A stretch of 64,000 bases of DNA from Halobacteriovorax sp. Lineage in GTDB: Bacteria > Bdellovibrionota > Bacteriovoracia > Bacteriovoracales > Bacteriovoracaceae. Of this stretch, positions 1-9,675 are shown piece after piece. Where the stretch lies: positions 13,612-77,611 of the forward strand of contig PBCC01000001.1 of NCBI GenBank assembly GCA_002716825.1. Direction: 5' to 3'. Below the pieces are notes generated by a model, which searched no databases, had not been told where the DNA came from, and saw nothing but the letters and a program-made list of their open reading frames with translations. The position numbers were made by a program, and so were the translations under genes. Within the stretch, counting starts at the first letter, position 1. Each line of letters starts with the position of its first letter.

Positions 1-1
1 C

Positions 2-883
2 GTCACTTTCTTTAGCGCTAGTCAGGACATTGTGGTCGATGCCTATCGCCGTGAGAGTCTGAGTGATGAAGAGCTAGGGCTTGGCTCAAGTCTTTATGTG
101 AATGGTTATCGCGTTGCCATGCTAGTCTCTGGAGCTGGTGCTCTAGTTCTTGCTGATAATATGAGTTGGCGCTTGGTTTACTTAATTATGGGCGCGATCA
201 TGGGCATCTCTGCTCTTTCTACTCTGTTTGCTGATGAACCAGAGATGACAGAGTCGGCTCCAAGAACACTCAAAGAGAGCGTAATTGATCCGTTTGTGGA
301 ATTTTTTAAACGTGACGGAGCGCTTTGGGCCTTGGCCTTTATTTTCTTTTATAAGGTCGGCGATCAGATGGCCTCGAATATGACCATGCCTCTTTATTTA
401 GATCTTGGCTTTAGCAAAACGGAAGTAGGCGTGATTGTGAAGGCCTTTGGCTTTTGGGCTACCATCGTTGGCGGACTCTTAGGCGGAACCTTAATGATTA
501 AACTAGGGATGGTTCGTTCTCTTGTCATTTTTGGTATTTTGCAAATGATCTCAACGGCCGGATTTTCAGTTCTTGCCATGGTTGGCAAAAACGATAGCGT
601 TCTTGCGGCAGTCATTAGTTTTGAAAACCTATCGGCAGGAATGGGAACAGCTGCCTACGCCGCCTTTATGGCTTCACTCGCTAATAAAAAGTTCACAGCG
701 ACCCAATATGCACTTCTCTCAAGCTTGATGGGAATGCCAAGAGTATTAGCTTCAGCGCCAACGGGATTTATGGCCGCTAATATGGGTTACTCTTCATTCT
801 TTATTTTCTGTACGTTGATTGCGATACCAGGACTGTTTATGATCGCGAAGCTATCTAAGATGTTAAAGTCGCCTCACCGTTAA
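2..883 (+). CDS. AmpG-like MFS permease, 5' end outside window
   Basis: Inner-membrane major facilitator transporter resembling AmpG, which imports anhydro-muropeptides for cell-wall recycling. The reading frame is open to the left edge, so the first half is missing; a GTG at 32 is internal, not a start. The best clue is the run SASQDIVVDAYR at the very start, close to the SATQD..DAxR segment typical of AmpG. At least seven hydrophobic segments follow, ending in a short basic tail. Its last 21 bases overlap the converging gene at 863. Family assignment as MFS is firm; the AmpG substrate is inferred from that one motif, and a related acetyl-CoA or sugar permease is possible. Confidence 0.7.
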   Translation, partial: VTFFSASQDIVVDAYRRESLSDEELGLGSSLYVNGYRVAMLVSGAGALVLADNMSWRLVYLIMGAIMGISALSTLFADEPEMTESAPRTLKESVIDPFVEFFKRDGALWALAFIFFYKVGDQMASNMTMPLYLDLGFSKTEVGVIVKAFGFWATIVGGLLGGTLMIKLGMVRSLVIFGILQMISTAGFSVLAMVGKNDSVLAAVISFENLSAGMGTAAYAAFMASLANKKFTATQYALLSSLMGMPRVLASAPTGFMAANMGYSSFFIFCTLIAIPGLFMIAKLSKMLKSPHR

Positions 884-1267
884 CTTGGCGCTAAGTTGAG
901 CGTGGCAGATTGTATTTCTTCTGCCGCGACATTTAGTTTTCTGCTTAATAATTTCCAGTTCAACTTCGCTTAAGTTTGGATCAAGACCTGTACTTAGAAT
1001 GAGATCTTCAGAGTTTTCGAGTAACCATTCCATCGCTAGTTCTTCAGCTGATTCATCTGATAGATTACTTGAACTAAGATCAAACGATTGTTGTTTACCT
1101 TGAATAACGACCATAGCAGTCCCAATCATCATTTTTTGATTAGGGTTTTGCACCACGCGACTTTGCTCTAGATCGACATCAATGTCGATAACGACTTCAT
1201 AAGCGTAGGCCTTACCCCAGAGGGCAAAGATGCCAATCAGCATAAGCATTTGAACAATAGTTTTCAT
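863..1267 (-). CDS. small secreted protein of unknown function
   Basis: I do not recognise this 134-residue protein. It begins with a clear Sec signal peptide (residues 1-22, MKTIVQMLMLIGIFALWGKA then YA), so it is probably periplasmic. The mature part is acidic, with a beta-like middle (MMIGTAMVVIQG) and two cysteines near the C-terminus (CRGRRNTIC) that could form a disulfide. It converges on the AmpG-like gene and overlaps its last 21 bases. The gene stands alone on its strand. Confidence 0.6.
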   Translation of the reverse strand: MKTIVQMLMLIGIFALWGKAYAYEVVIDIDVDLEQSRVVQNPNQKMMIGTAMVVIQGKQQSFDLSSSNLSDESAEELAMEWLLENSEDLILSTGLDPNLSEVELEIIKQKTKCRGRRNTICHAQLSAKLTVRRL

Positions 1268-1409
1268 GACATGATTATAGATCTAGTGATGTACTTTATA
1301 ACGCTCTGTGTAATTAATATAGGCGTTTTATGCACTCCAACATATTGATTTTATTTGTTTATACCTTGACGACATGGTCCTGGCGCCCATATTAGGTCTT
1401 GGAGGCAAA

Positions 1410-1577
1410 ATGACAAAAGCTACAAAAATTGGCCAGGTCTTTATGATTCAAGAAGGAACCATGATTCCAATTGGCCGTGGTGTGCTTAAAATCCACTTTA
1501 ATAAGACGCAAACGAAGCCAGAGAAAAATTTGGAAGTAGATAAGAAGGATAAAAAAGATAAATTAAAAAAGCCCTAG
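1410..1577 (+). CDS. small lysine-rich protein, unknown
   Basis: A 55-residue protein. The reading frame opens at 1374, but the ATG at 1410 is preceded by GGAGG at 1401-1405, so that start is preferred. The N-terminal half is mixed (MTKATKIGQVFMIQEG) and the C-terminal third is almost only lysine and aspartate (DKKDKKDKLKKP). The last 15 bases overlap the converging gene at 1563. No family recognised; it may bind nucleic acid or an acidic partner, but this is only inferred from charge. Confidence 0.45.
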   Translation: MTKATKIGQVFMIQEGTMIPIGRGVLKIHFNKTQTKPEKNLEVDKKDKKDKLKKP

Positions 1578-2462
1578 CTGTTCAGGCTTAGGTTCAGTCG
1601 AAGGACTACGACGCTTTCTAGGAATAAGAATTTCCCTTTTTTCAAAACTGTTCTCTTTAGTGAAGATAACGAAAAAACTCATATCTGAATATTTTCGTTT
1701 AAGCTCTTTCATCTCTTCTGTTACTAACTCAACATTTTTAGGATCATCATCAGACATACCAAAGCGGTGATGCGGACTATAGCCATAAACTTGGATAGCT
1801 TTCTCGACCGACTCTCTGATGGCGGCACGCTTGAGCTCTGGAACGCTATGCTTAAGCTCTTTGTCACCAAGCTCAATTCTAACGTCAGGATTGGAAACTG
1901 GATAAATTGAGAGGTAGTTGGGCGAATGGGGAAGATGACCATCGCGAACCATAAGGTTAATACCTTCGATCAAGGTATCTTGATTGTGCCCTCTGGCCGT
2001 AATAATTGAGATTGGGCGGCGGTTAAAAGTCGCATGGTAAAAACAATTCCAAGATGGCGCTTTCCAACCATAGTCTTTTGTCTCAAGCGCCTTCTCAATA
2101 TCCTGAAGGAAGACTTGTTTTTTTCGAATAATCTTATCGAGTAATGAAAAGTTTTTATCGCGAAAATGTCTAAAGCTGCCTTGAATATCGTCAAAGTTTA
2201 AAAAATAATCAGCAAATCTTCCGGTCTTTCCAATATTTTTATTTTCTCTAGCAAACTCGCCAGATGAAATAGTTTTTTCTTCGTTCGTATTTTTGTGAAA
2301 AATTACAATCGGTGTAGAGAGATAGGCGACGTTGTCATCAAAATCAAAGAAATAGAAGCTCTTCCCCCCAAGATGGGCGTTTCGATCGAGCTCAAATGGG
2401 CGGCCTATTTCTAACTCTAGCTGAGTTTGATTTTTGGCCTGTTTTTGACGAAGTAGGCGCAT
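1563..2462 (-). CDS. HAD-like hydrolase domain protein
   Basis: A 299-residue protein with the layout of the haloacid dehalogenase superfamily. FYFFDFDDNVAYLSTP (about residues 36-51) matches motif I with the DxD nucleophile pair, ISIITARG matches motif II, and RFGMSDDDPKNVELV matches the acidic metal-binding motif. A large insert between motifs I and II could be a substrate cap. No signal peptide, so probably cytoplasmic. It is the third gene of a cluster: its ATG shares one base with the stop of the preceding gene (TAATG). Substrate cannot be told from sequence. Confidence 0.6.
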   Translation of the reverse strand: MRLLRQKQAKNQTQLELEIGRPFELDRNAHLGGKSFYFFDFDDNVAYLSTPIVIFHKNTNEEKTISSGEFARENKNIGKTGRFADYFLNFDDIQGSFRHFRDKNFSLLDKIIRKKQVFLQDIEKALETKDYGWKAPSWNCFYHATFNRRPISIITARGHNQDTLIEGINLMVRDGHLPHSPNYLSIYPVSNPDVRIELGDKELKHSVPELKRAAIRESVEKAIQVYGYSPHHRFGMSDDDPKNVELVTEEMKELKRKYSDMSFFVIFTKENSFEKREILIPRKRRSPSTEPKPEQLGLF

Positions 2463-3001
2463 TAAGTCTCCGGTAACTCCACCGCTAATTTTGCCAAACG
2501 GTATAACTCAACTGGGGCCGAATCAAAAGATTCACCCGCAACTTCATGAAGATTTGCGAGGCACAAAGCTCTTACACTACTAGGCCATTCGCCCTGGACA
2601 GAGCACGTGCGATAAAAAGCGATCGACTTACCAATGATTAAGCCATCAGTTGGATTGTCGTGGAGTAATTGCTTAATATTGCCGAGCTCTTCTGAGAGTT
2701 CAGCAATTGAAAGTGGCATATGGTGAAGTTCATGTTCGCCCAGCGCGCGAAGCTCCTGCTTGGTTGGCATACCTTTAGAGATACGAGCAATACTCTGATC
2801 CAAGCTCTCTAGCCCTGTTAACTCTTTTTCAACTTCGAGCACTTCTTCAACTGCTTGATCATTTTGAACAAAAACAGAGCGGGTAGTAGGAGCTGACTCG
2901 GGGGCTGCTCTGAGGACTTCTTCATTAAGTTTTTTCTGACTGCCAATCATGGCGGCAACAGCAAAAATAACAACTAGAAAAAGAATTCTTCTCTTATTCA
3001 T
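2462..3001 (-). CDS. membrane-anchored periplasmic protein, unknown
   Basis: A 179-residue protein with a short basic N-terminus (MNKRR) and one hydrophobic stretch (ILFLVVIFAVAAMIGS), either an uncleaved anchor or a signal peptide. The rest is acidic and mostly helical with two cysteines (CSVQGEWPSSVRALC). It is linked to both neighbours by TAATG overlaps, one at 3001-3003 and one at 2462-2464, which suggests translational coupling and a shared job. No family recognised. Confidence 0.55.
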   Translation of the reverse strand: MNKRRILFLVVIFAVAAMIGSQKKLNEEVLRAAPESAPTTRSVFVQNDQAVEEVLEVEKELTGLESLDQSIARISKGMPTKQELRALGEHELHHMPLSIAELSEELGNIKQLLHDNPTDGLIIGKSIAFYRTCSVQGEWPSSVRALCLANLHEVAGESFDSAPVELYRLAKLAVELPET

Positions 3002-4086
3002 TATAACCTCACCGCTTCAGGAGCCGGGTTCCAGTCTGTGGATGGAATGAGTTCAAGTGCATCAGCAGCTTTGGCAGCAGCGAGTACACGTTGTTCGAGA
3101 TCAACAATCTTATTATAGGTAGAAAGTGTAATTCTTCCGGTGATTCGCTCAATCTCATAGAGCGTTTTTTGTGTCGAAAGTTGCAGTTTAAGTGACTCTA
3201 GTTCCATATCGTCTGAATCCAAAACTTTTGGAGTATGGACAAGGACACGGTTGATTGAATCTAGATAACGCAGACGAAGCTTCTCTTTTTCAGAAGCACT
3301 ACAGTCATCACAGTTTTTAATAAACTCTTTAGTGATCTGTGCGCCAACAGTATAGGGCCCATTAAGGTTGCGATCACAGGCATGAACACCTGCAAAGTCG
3401 TGATCAGTTGGGCAAACGGCGTGAAAAAATCCAATCCCAGCGCCAGCGCCATCACTATGTCTGGCTTCGTGAAAAAAGGTCGACATTCTACCAAGCCCAT
3501 TAGCCTTTGATAGTTCGTCTTTCGAATTGATCAAATACTTTTTCATAAACAGGCCTTCACCAATTTGGATGATTCCCGTTCTTGGTGAAACAACCTGGTA
3601 GCTCTTAGATGAAAGAAAGCCAGTCTTAACTTTTAATGTGAAAAGTTGATTGGCCGTTTTGCCAGCATAATAAAGGCCTGTGCCAATATTACTCATGACC
3701 GTTACGCCTTTAGATCCATTGCCTGTGGCAGGTCTTGGCATGGCTTTTTCTATGATGGCCGGCTCATTAACAGGGTAGCGTGAATAGTTTTGTGCCTTGA
3801 TCTTAAGCTTTGTTACATCGGTATCTTCAATCACTACAGATACGCGCTCTCTTAGCCACTGATAAGCTGAAACGGCATTGAGATCATTCATCTCTAAAAG
3901 CTCAAGAGTTTTTGGATCAGCACTTTGTGAGAAAGACATCTCGCGCAGTTGTTCAAGATCGCGCGTCAGCGTTCGACGATAGTCCTTCGAAATTTTTCTC
4001 GAGAGCGTAATATCATCGGCGCCACCATGCACTTGCGGCATCATGGCCATACTGATGGTAAAAGATAGTAGGGACTTTAAAATCAT
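3001..4086 (-). CDS. secreted protein with HExxH-like motif, putative metallopeptidase
   Basis: A 361-residue protein with a Sec signal peptide (about residues 1-21, ending VHG). The central part holds FFHEARHSDG, an HEXXH-type zinc site, followed by a glycine-rich stretch and a segment with five cysteines (CPTDHDF, HACDRN, NCDDC). This layout suggests a zinc-dependent peptidase stabilised by disulfides, but I cannot name the family. It is first in a three-gene cluster with TAATG overlaps. Confidence 0.5.
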   Translation of the reverse strand: MILKSLLSFTISMAMMPQVHGGADDITLSRKISKDYRRTLTRDLEQLREMSFSQSADPKTLELLEMNDLNAVSAYQWLRERVSVVIEDTDVTKLKIKAQNYSRYPVNEPAIIEKAMPRPATGNGSKGVTVMSNIGTGLYYAGKTANQLFTLKVKTGFLSSKSYQVVSPRTGIIQIGEGLFMKKYLINSKDELSKANGLGRMSTFFHEARHSDGAGAGIGFFHAVCPTDHDFAGVHACDRNLNGPYTVGAQITKEFIKNCDDCSASEKEKLRLRYLDSINRVLVHTPKVLDSDDMELESLKLQLSTQKTLYEIERITGRITLSTYNKIVDLEQRVLAAAKAADALELIPSTDWNPAPEAVRL

Positions 4087-4202
4087 CTATATTCCTTTCT
4101 CATTTTGGCCATTTATACCACGCGTCACAAAACCTTCAAGCTGGTCAGTAAAAAGGAAAGAGTCTAGGATTAAAGCAGGTTTAAGCGTTCTTTGGAGTTT
4201 GT

Positions 4203-5774
4203 GTGACTAGATTTAATAGACGAGACTTTGTGACTTTTATGGGTGGATCACTGGCCTTGGCGGCCGTAGGTTGTGCCAAAAAAGCTCCTGAACTTGAGGC
4301 TGTTTCATCAGTAAAATCAATGGGTTTAGCACCGCTAGGCAATGATCAACTGAGTTTGATGCAGGAGTTGAAGTACGAAATCCTCTTGGAATGGGGCCAA
4401 CCTATCTCTAAGAATGCCCACTTTGGGTACAATAATGACTATTTAGCCATTCTTCCAACAAGCGAGCCTGATATCTGGTGGCTTTGGATTAATCACGAAT
4501 ACTGTAATCCGCTTTTTGTTTCTCAATACATTAAGGGAAGCCAAAAGACGAAGGAACAAGTGGCCAAGGAGATGAGCGAAGTCGGCGGCTCGCTGGTTAA
4601 GATCAAAAGAAATTTGAAGACCGGACGCTGGATGTTTGTACCAAGTTCGGGCAAGCGCTTTGATGCGACCTCAAAAATCCCATTTGCTGGCGGCAAAGTG
4701 GCAGGTTCTGATCACGGAATTGGAACAATGGGGAATTGTGCTGGAGGGACGACTCCATGGAATACTTTTTTGACCTGTGAAGAAAACATTGATGGTTATT
4801 ACGGCGATGTAAATTCTAAAGGCAAGCAGATCGACAAGCCATTTCTTCAATGGGAAAACTTTTATAACTATCCTCCACAGCACTACGGTTGGGTTGTTGA
4901 AGTTAATCCCAAAACTCTTGCCGCAAAAAAACTTATCGCTCTCGGGCGTTTTGCCCACGAGAGTTGTACTGTTCATAAACTATCTGATGGTCGAGTTGTA
5001 GCCTATTCAGGTGATGATAAAGCTGACGAACACTTGTATAAATTTGTTTCTTCTAAGGCCAACTCGCTTGAAGAAGGGGAACTCTTTGTTGCCAATATTA
5101 AGAAAGGAAAGTGGTTGAGTCTTTCTTTGGAAAAACAGCCACTTCTTCAAAAACATTTTAAAACGCAAATTGATGTTTTAACTTTTGCCAGAGAAGCCTC
5201 CAAAATACTTGGAGCAACTCCGCTTGATCGACCTGAGGATATTGAAATTCATCCCGCGAGTGGTGAAGTCTTCGTCGCCCTCACTAATAACGTCAATCGT
5301 ATGAATTTCCATGGTTCAATTATGAAACTGACACCAAAAGATGGAGATCATGAGAGCGAAGATTTTAAGGCACAAGACTTTCTGGTTGGCGGTGAGGGAG
5401 TGGGATTTTCTTGTCCTGATAACCTGATGTTTGATCCGAAGGGGAATCTTTGGTTTACCACTGATATGTCAGGGAAGGTTATCGGTAAGCCTCCTTATAA
5501 AAGCTTTGGTAATAATGCGCTTTTTTATGCCCCTTTAAGCGGACCTTACGCAGGAGAAGTTATTAGAGTGGCAGAGGGACCAATGGACTCAGAGCTTACT
5601 GGACTGTGTATCACTCCGGACAAAACGGGGCTGTTTTTGAGTGTTCAACATCCCGGGGAACTTTCAAAGGATGCCGCCAAGCCAACTTCACATTGGCCTC
5701 GCGGTGGTTCTGAAATTCCGCGCCCATGTGTGGTCGAGATTAGAGGTAAGTTTATGGAGCAAGTTCTAGGATGA
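4203..5774 (+). CDS. PhoX-like (DUF839) phosphatase, Tat lipoprotein
   Basis: A 523-residue member of the PhoX/DUF839 family of calcium- and iron-dependent alkaline phosphatases. The N-terminus has a Tat motif (RRDFVTF) and then a lipobox-like ALAAVGC, so it is probably exported folded and lipid-anchored. Family hallmarks seen are GNCAGGTTPWNTFLTCEEN, HESCTVHKLSDGRVVAYSGD, RPEDIEIHP and CPDNLMFDPKGNLWFTTD. Start is GTG with GGAG just upstream. Its stop overlaps the next gene by four bases (ATGA). It is shorter than many PhoX proteins, so enzymatic activity on phosphate esters is likely but not certain. Confidence 0.8.
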   Translation: MTRFNRRDFVTFMGGSLALAAVGCAKKAPELEAVSSVKSMGLAPLGNDQLSLMQELKYEILLEWGQPISKNAHFGYNNDYLAILPTSEPDIWWLWINHEYCNPLFVSQYIKGSQKTKEQVAKEMSEVGGSLVKIKRNLKTGRWMFVPSSGKRFDATSKIPFAGGKVAGSDHGIGTMGNCAGGTTPWNTFLTCEENIDGYYGDVNSKGKQIDKPFLQWENFYNYPPQHYGWVVEVNPKTLAAKKLIALGRFAHESCTVHKLSDGRVVAYSGDDKADEHLYKFVSSKANSLEEGELFVANIKKGKWLSLSLEKQPLLQKHFKTQIDVLTFAREASKILGATPLDRPEDIEIHPASGEVFVALTNNVNRMNFHGSIMKLTPKDGDHESEDFKAQDFLVGGEGVGFSCPDNLMFDPKGNLWFTTDMSGKVIGKPPYKSFGNNALFYAPLSGPYAGEVIRVAEGPMDSELTGLCITPDKTGLFLSVQHPGELSKDAAKPTSHWPRGGSEIPRPCVVEIRGKFMEQVLG

Positions 5775-6478
5775 AGTTCTTATTTTTAGCTCTCTTCTTT
5801 TCACAAGTCGTAGTGGCGCAGACTGCGATAGAAATTGCTTCGATCGATGGCAAGGTTTTGTACTACCGCGATCGTGTTATTTCGATTTTGACAGAAAAGA
5901 CGATCTTGAAAAATGATGACTTGATTATGACGAAAGCCGGTCGAGTTTCATTGCAATTTGAAGATACGACCTTGGATTTTGCCCCTCATTCGCTTTTTAG
6001 GGTCATGAATCTTAAAAATAAAGAGAGACATCAGTTCGGTGAGTTTCTTATGGGGGACTTCTCATCTAGTACGAGAAAGAAGCTTGTTGATACTCGAAGA
6101 CTCGAAGTTCTCTTACCGAAATCAAAAGTTCACGTTATTGGAACGAAATACGTCGTACAAATCGCCGCTAATGTCGAAAAACTTCTGACCAGACAAAAAG
6201 GTGAGTTTGAAGAGTTACCTAGACTTGAACTCATTCCCGAAGTTGTGGCTAGTAATGACCTTGTGACACAGATCACTTGCCTTGAGGGAAAAGTTTTTGT
6301 CAAAACTGATAGTGGACAGGAAAAAACACTAGAGAAAAGTGAGTCTGTTCTTTACTCTGGAAATGGGGCTAACCTTCGCTTGACTCTAAAAGATGAGAGT
6401 GATTTAGAGTCACTTCGAGAGGGGCTTAAATTCTTTTTAGACGTTTCGCCAGAGACGAACGCCAATCCCGCTGAATAG
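5771..6478 (+). CDS. secreted FecR-domain protein
   Basis: A 235-residue protein with a signal peptide (MKFLFLALFFSQVVVAQ). Residues about 22-130 look like a FecR domain: a start of type IASIDGKVLYY, then paired beta strands in DDLIMTKAGRVSLQFEDTTLDFAPHS. A second similar repeat seems to lie near the C-terminus (ITCLEGKVFVKTDSGQEKTL). In this genomic setting FecR domains are usually periplasmic binding or scaffold modules rather than iron regulators. It overlaps the PhoX-like gene by four bases and probably works with it. Its last 53 bases overlap the converging RND gene. Confidence 0.65.
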   Translation: MKFLFLALFFSQVVVAQTAIEIASIDGKVLYYRDRVISILTEKTILKNDDLIMTKAGRVSLQFEDTTLDFAPHSLFRVMNLKNKERHQFGEFLMGDFSSSTRKKLVDTRRLEVLLPKSKVHVIGTKYVVQIAANVEKLLTRQKGEFEELPRLELIPEVVASNDLVTQITCLEGKVFVKTDSGQEKTLEKSESVLYSGNGANLRLTLKDESDLESLREGLKFFLDVSPETNANPAE

Positions 6479-9400
6479 AGACCATGGCCGGAATTAAAAA
6501 GAGGGTTAAGAAAGTTGCAAAGACAAGACCCCAACCCATCGAAAGTGCCAGTGGTTTAGTAAATCCAGAGTCCCCACCAAGCCCATAGGCCATAGGAAAG
6601 ACTCCTCCTAATGTCGTGATACTTGTCAAAAGAATTGGGCGAAGTCGTGATACAGAAGCATCAATAAGACCCTGCCTACCTTCACCGTTAGCTAGTTTTC
6701 TATTAATCGCATCAACCAAAATAAGTGAGTCATTAACAACCACACCGGCCATGCCAATGACGCCAACCATGGCCATAATATCAATCGCTTTATCATGAAG
6801 AGCAAAAGCCGCGATGACACCGATGGAGCCAAATGGAATGGCCAAACCAATAAGTAGAGGCTGAACAATCGAACTTAAGGTGAGGGCCAAGATAAAGAGA
6901 ATCATAGCGATTGCGTAGATCAGCGACTGACTCATTGAACTTTTATTTTTACTGGCTTGGCGATCAGCATCTTCTACTTGAAACTTGAGCATTGGGAATT
7001 TGAGCGCAAGTGGCTCAAGTGCTTTTTCTAGGTCTGCTTGGAAAACTTCTTTTTTCGTTTCATCTTGCAAGTAAGACACTTCAACGGCCACAACACGCTC
7101 AACATTCTCGCGATCAATACGCTTTAGCGCTCTGGTCTTCTTCCACGAACCAAACGTCGATAATGAAGCGATCTGGCCTTCACCGATAATGACGGGAAGA
7201 CTTGAGAGCTGATCAAAGTCTAATCGATCACCAAGGGCGATATAAGAATAGACATTAACATTTTCTCCGTCCCAACGAAGTTGGTGAAGCTTGCTCTCAG
7301 CCACGTATCCACGAATTTGTAGCGAAAGATTTGAAAGCTCCAATCCGTATTGAGTCAGAGCCGCTCGGTTGGGCTCAAAACTCCAGCTGTCTGCGAAGAG
7401 CTTTGGGTCAACTGAAAGTGATTTAAAACCTTTTATATCTTTGGCGCTATCAGAAACTCCGGTCAATAGACGTTCAACGTCTAAGCGGCCTCGGCCCGAG
7501 ATAGCAACGCGAAGAGAGTGATCTTTGGCATCATCAAAGCCATCGAGCCTACGGTCAACTTCGATTCGCTCAAACATCTCTTTATCGACACTTTCAAGCC
7601 CTAGTTCAATGGCCTCTTTGATGGATTGCTTGGCTTGCTCGATATCGTCCATTGTCTGCGAAAAACGCACATTAAACTGGGCATATTTTGGCCCTTCATG
7701 CTTTTCACCTGCAACCCATGCTTCACCAATTTCAGTATCAATATATTGATAAAGCTCTTTATCTAAATTGTTCATGATTTGTTTTATTGGTTCTAATTTC
7801 TTAGATGACTCTTCGACTGAGGTACTTTCTTCAAGCACCGTTAAAACGCGAAGGCGCTCACTACTGATTCTAAGGTCAAACTTAAAGGGAACTTTGGCCG
7901 AAGCAAACCAGATAGCGCCGACGAGAAGAGAGACAAATGAAAAAACTAAAACATAACGAAAGCGAAGACTAAACCACAGAATTTTCTCATAACGACCACG
8001 CAGTCGATCAATCAGTTTGAGCCTTTTGGGATTAAGCGGATTTTTTACAAAGTGAGCCAGGTGGTTGGGTAGAATGAAAAAACATTCAATCCAGCTCATC
8101 GTTAGCGCGGCAATCACAACCCAAGGAATGGCCGCAAGTACGTTGGCGATCCCGCCTCCAGCAAGAAGTAGTGGCATGAAGGCGACAAGTGAAGTGAGAA
8201 CTGTCCCGGTGACTGGGCCAATGGTTTCTAGTACTGCATTGACGGCGGCCTCCCGTGGGGGAGCGCCAGCTTCGAGGTGCTGAGAGTATTGTTCAGTCAC
8301 AATGATGGCATCATCAACCAAAATTCCAAGTACCAAAATCATGCCAACAACAGAGATAATATCGATTGAGATACCGAGGGACTGAAGTACGGCGAAGGTT
8401 GCGAGATAAGCGAGGGGCATGCCGATCGCGGTCATCAAGGCAGCTTTGAATCCGAGGAAAAAATAAAGAATCGCAATCACCAATATCGTTCCGTAGATCG
8501 CGTTGGTGGTAAGAACGTTTAACTGTCGCTCAATAAATGATGGGCCATCTCCAGTTAATAAAACTTCAAGTCCGCTTGGTGGACTTTCTTTTTCCAGCAC
8601 CAGATTAAGACGATCGCGAAGAGTCAGCGTATCGGTGTCCATATCTTTGAATAAAATGATAGTCGCACTTGGCTTACCGTTTACAGTTCTTTCGACTTGA
8701 TCATCAGGCGGTAGGCGCCAATTGACTTGGGCCACTTGAGAAAGTCTGACCACGTTGCCAGAACTATTTCCTTTGATGATGAGATTTGAAACTTGGGAGA
8801 CGTCTCGAAGGGTGTTATCAAATTCAACGACAATATCGCCGCTTTCTTTTTCAATCACCCCGAGTGGGAGTAGAGCAAAGGCAGAGCGAACCTTGTTGGC
8901 TATTTCTGGCAGTGAGACGCGAAAACGGGCCAGATCCTTGGGGCGAAGTTGGACATAGACCTGCTTTTTAGGACTGCGATCATCAATCCTCGTCATACCT
9001 TCAATTCGTCTAAGTCGCTCTGTAAATGCTCTAGTCCATGCCAAGTGAGCATCATTATCTTTATCAAATCCCACTAAGGAGAGAGTACCAAACCAGAAGG
9101 TATTGATTTTGATATTCTCAACCTCAAGATTTTCCAAGTCTTCCGGAAGCTGAGAGCGAATTGATGAGACAGCGCTTTCAACTCTTGAGTGTAGATCTTC
9201 AACATCATCAAAACTGTCAAAAATATCGAGCTTAACTGTGAAGTTGCCGGCCGTAGTATTTGAAGTAATTCTTTCAATGCCTGCAAAACTTCGAACTGTA
9301 TCTTCAATTGGCGCAGTCACAAATTCTTCCATTTGGGCTGCACTCGCTCCCGATAAATTGGCTCGAATTTGAATCATTTTCACTTCAAAAGGAGGAATCA

Positions 9401-9512
9401 AATCGCGCTTCATTGTTAGGACTGCGACAGTTCCAATAATGAATAAAAAAACGCAAACAAGATTGACGATAAATGAATGGTCGATGGCGGCATTGATAAG
9501 TCTTTTTAACAT
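6426..9512 (-). CDS. RND efflux pump, AcrB/MexB-like inner-membrane subunit
   Basis: A 1028-residue RND transporter of normal length, driven by the proton gradient. The first transmembrane helix is at residues 14-36, followed by a large periplasmic loop, a block of six helices (about 335-540), a second loop and a last block of helices. Motifs include GMILVLGILVDDAIIVTEQY and GVIGMAGVVVNDSLILVDA, where acidic residues belong to the proton relay. No membrane-fusion protein or TolC gene is adjacent, so partners must be elsewhere. Its 3' end overlaps the FecR-domain gene by 53 bases. Confidence 0.88.
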   Translation of the reverse strand: MLKRLINAAIDHSFIVNLVCVFLFIIGTVAVLTMKRDLIPPFEVKMIQIRANLSGASAAQMEEFVTAPIEDTVRSFAGIERITSNTTAGNFTVKLDIFDSFDDVEDLHSRVESAVSSIRSQLPEDLENLEVENIKINTFWFGTLSLVGFDKDNDAHLAWTRAFTERLRRIEGMTRIDDRSPKKQVYVQLRPKDLARFRVSLPEIANKVRSAFALLPLGVIEKESGDIVVEFDNTLRDVSQVSNLIIKGNSSGNVVRLSQVAQVNWRLPPDDQVERTVNGKPSATIILFKDMDTDTLTLRDRLNLVLEKESPPSGLEVLLTGDGPSFIERQLNVLTTNAIYGTILVIAILYFFLGFKAALMTAIGMPLAYLATFAVLQSLGISIDIISVVGMILVLGILVDDAIIVTEQYSQHLEAGAPPREAAVNAVLETIGPVTGTVLTSLVAFMPLLLAGGGIANVLAAIPWVVIAALTMSWIECFFILPNHLAHFVKNPLNPKRLKLIDRLRGRYEKILWFSLRFRYVLVFSFVSLLVGAIWFASAKVPFKFDLRISSERLRVLTVLEESTSVEESSKKLEPIKQIMNNLDKELYQYIDTEIGEAWVAGEKHEGPKYAQFNVRFSQTMDDIEQAKQSIKEAIELGLESVDKEMFERIEVDRRLDGFDDAKDHSLRVAISGRGRLDVERLLTGVSDSAKDIKGFKSLSVDPKLFADSWSFEPNRAALTQYGLELSNLSLQIRGYVAESKLHQLRWDGENVNVYSYIALGDRLDFDQLSSLPVIIGEGQIASLSTFGSWKKTRALKRIDRENVERVVAVEVSYLQDETKKEVFQADLEKALEPLALKFPMLKFQVEDADRQASKNKSSMSQSLIYAIAMILFILALTLSSIVQPLLIGLAIPFGSIGVIAAFALHDKAIDIMAMVGVIGMAGVVVNDSLILVDAINRKLANGEGRQGLIDASVSRLRPILLTSITTLGGVFPMAYGLGGDSGFTKPLALSMGWGLVFATFLTLFLIPAMVSIQRDWRSSLAKRLKRI

Positions 9513-9675
9513 CGCAAGAAGGTGCCAGAAAAAGACGACTATTGCAATGCGCTAATGAGCTTTTTTTCGAACATTCAGTGGCTTAAAAAACTATATGAAG
9601 CGCGTCAAAACTGACGAATCGACCCTGTTCTGAGACAATATAGAAGTTACACCACACACGCGTACGAGGCCATTC

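Noticed and set aside
6352-6534. 60-codon ORF across the FecR/RND overlap
   Set aside because: Two better genes already occupy this stretch; sequence looks random.
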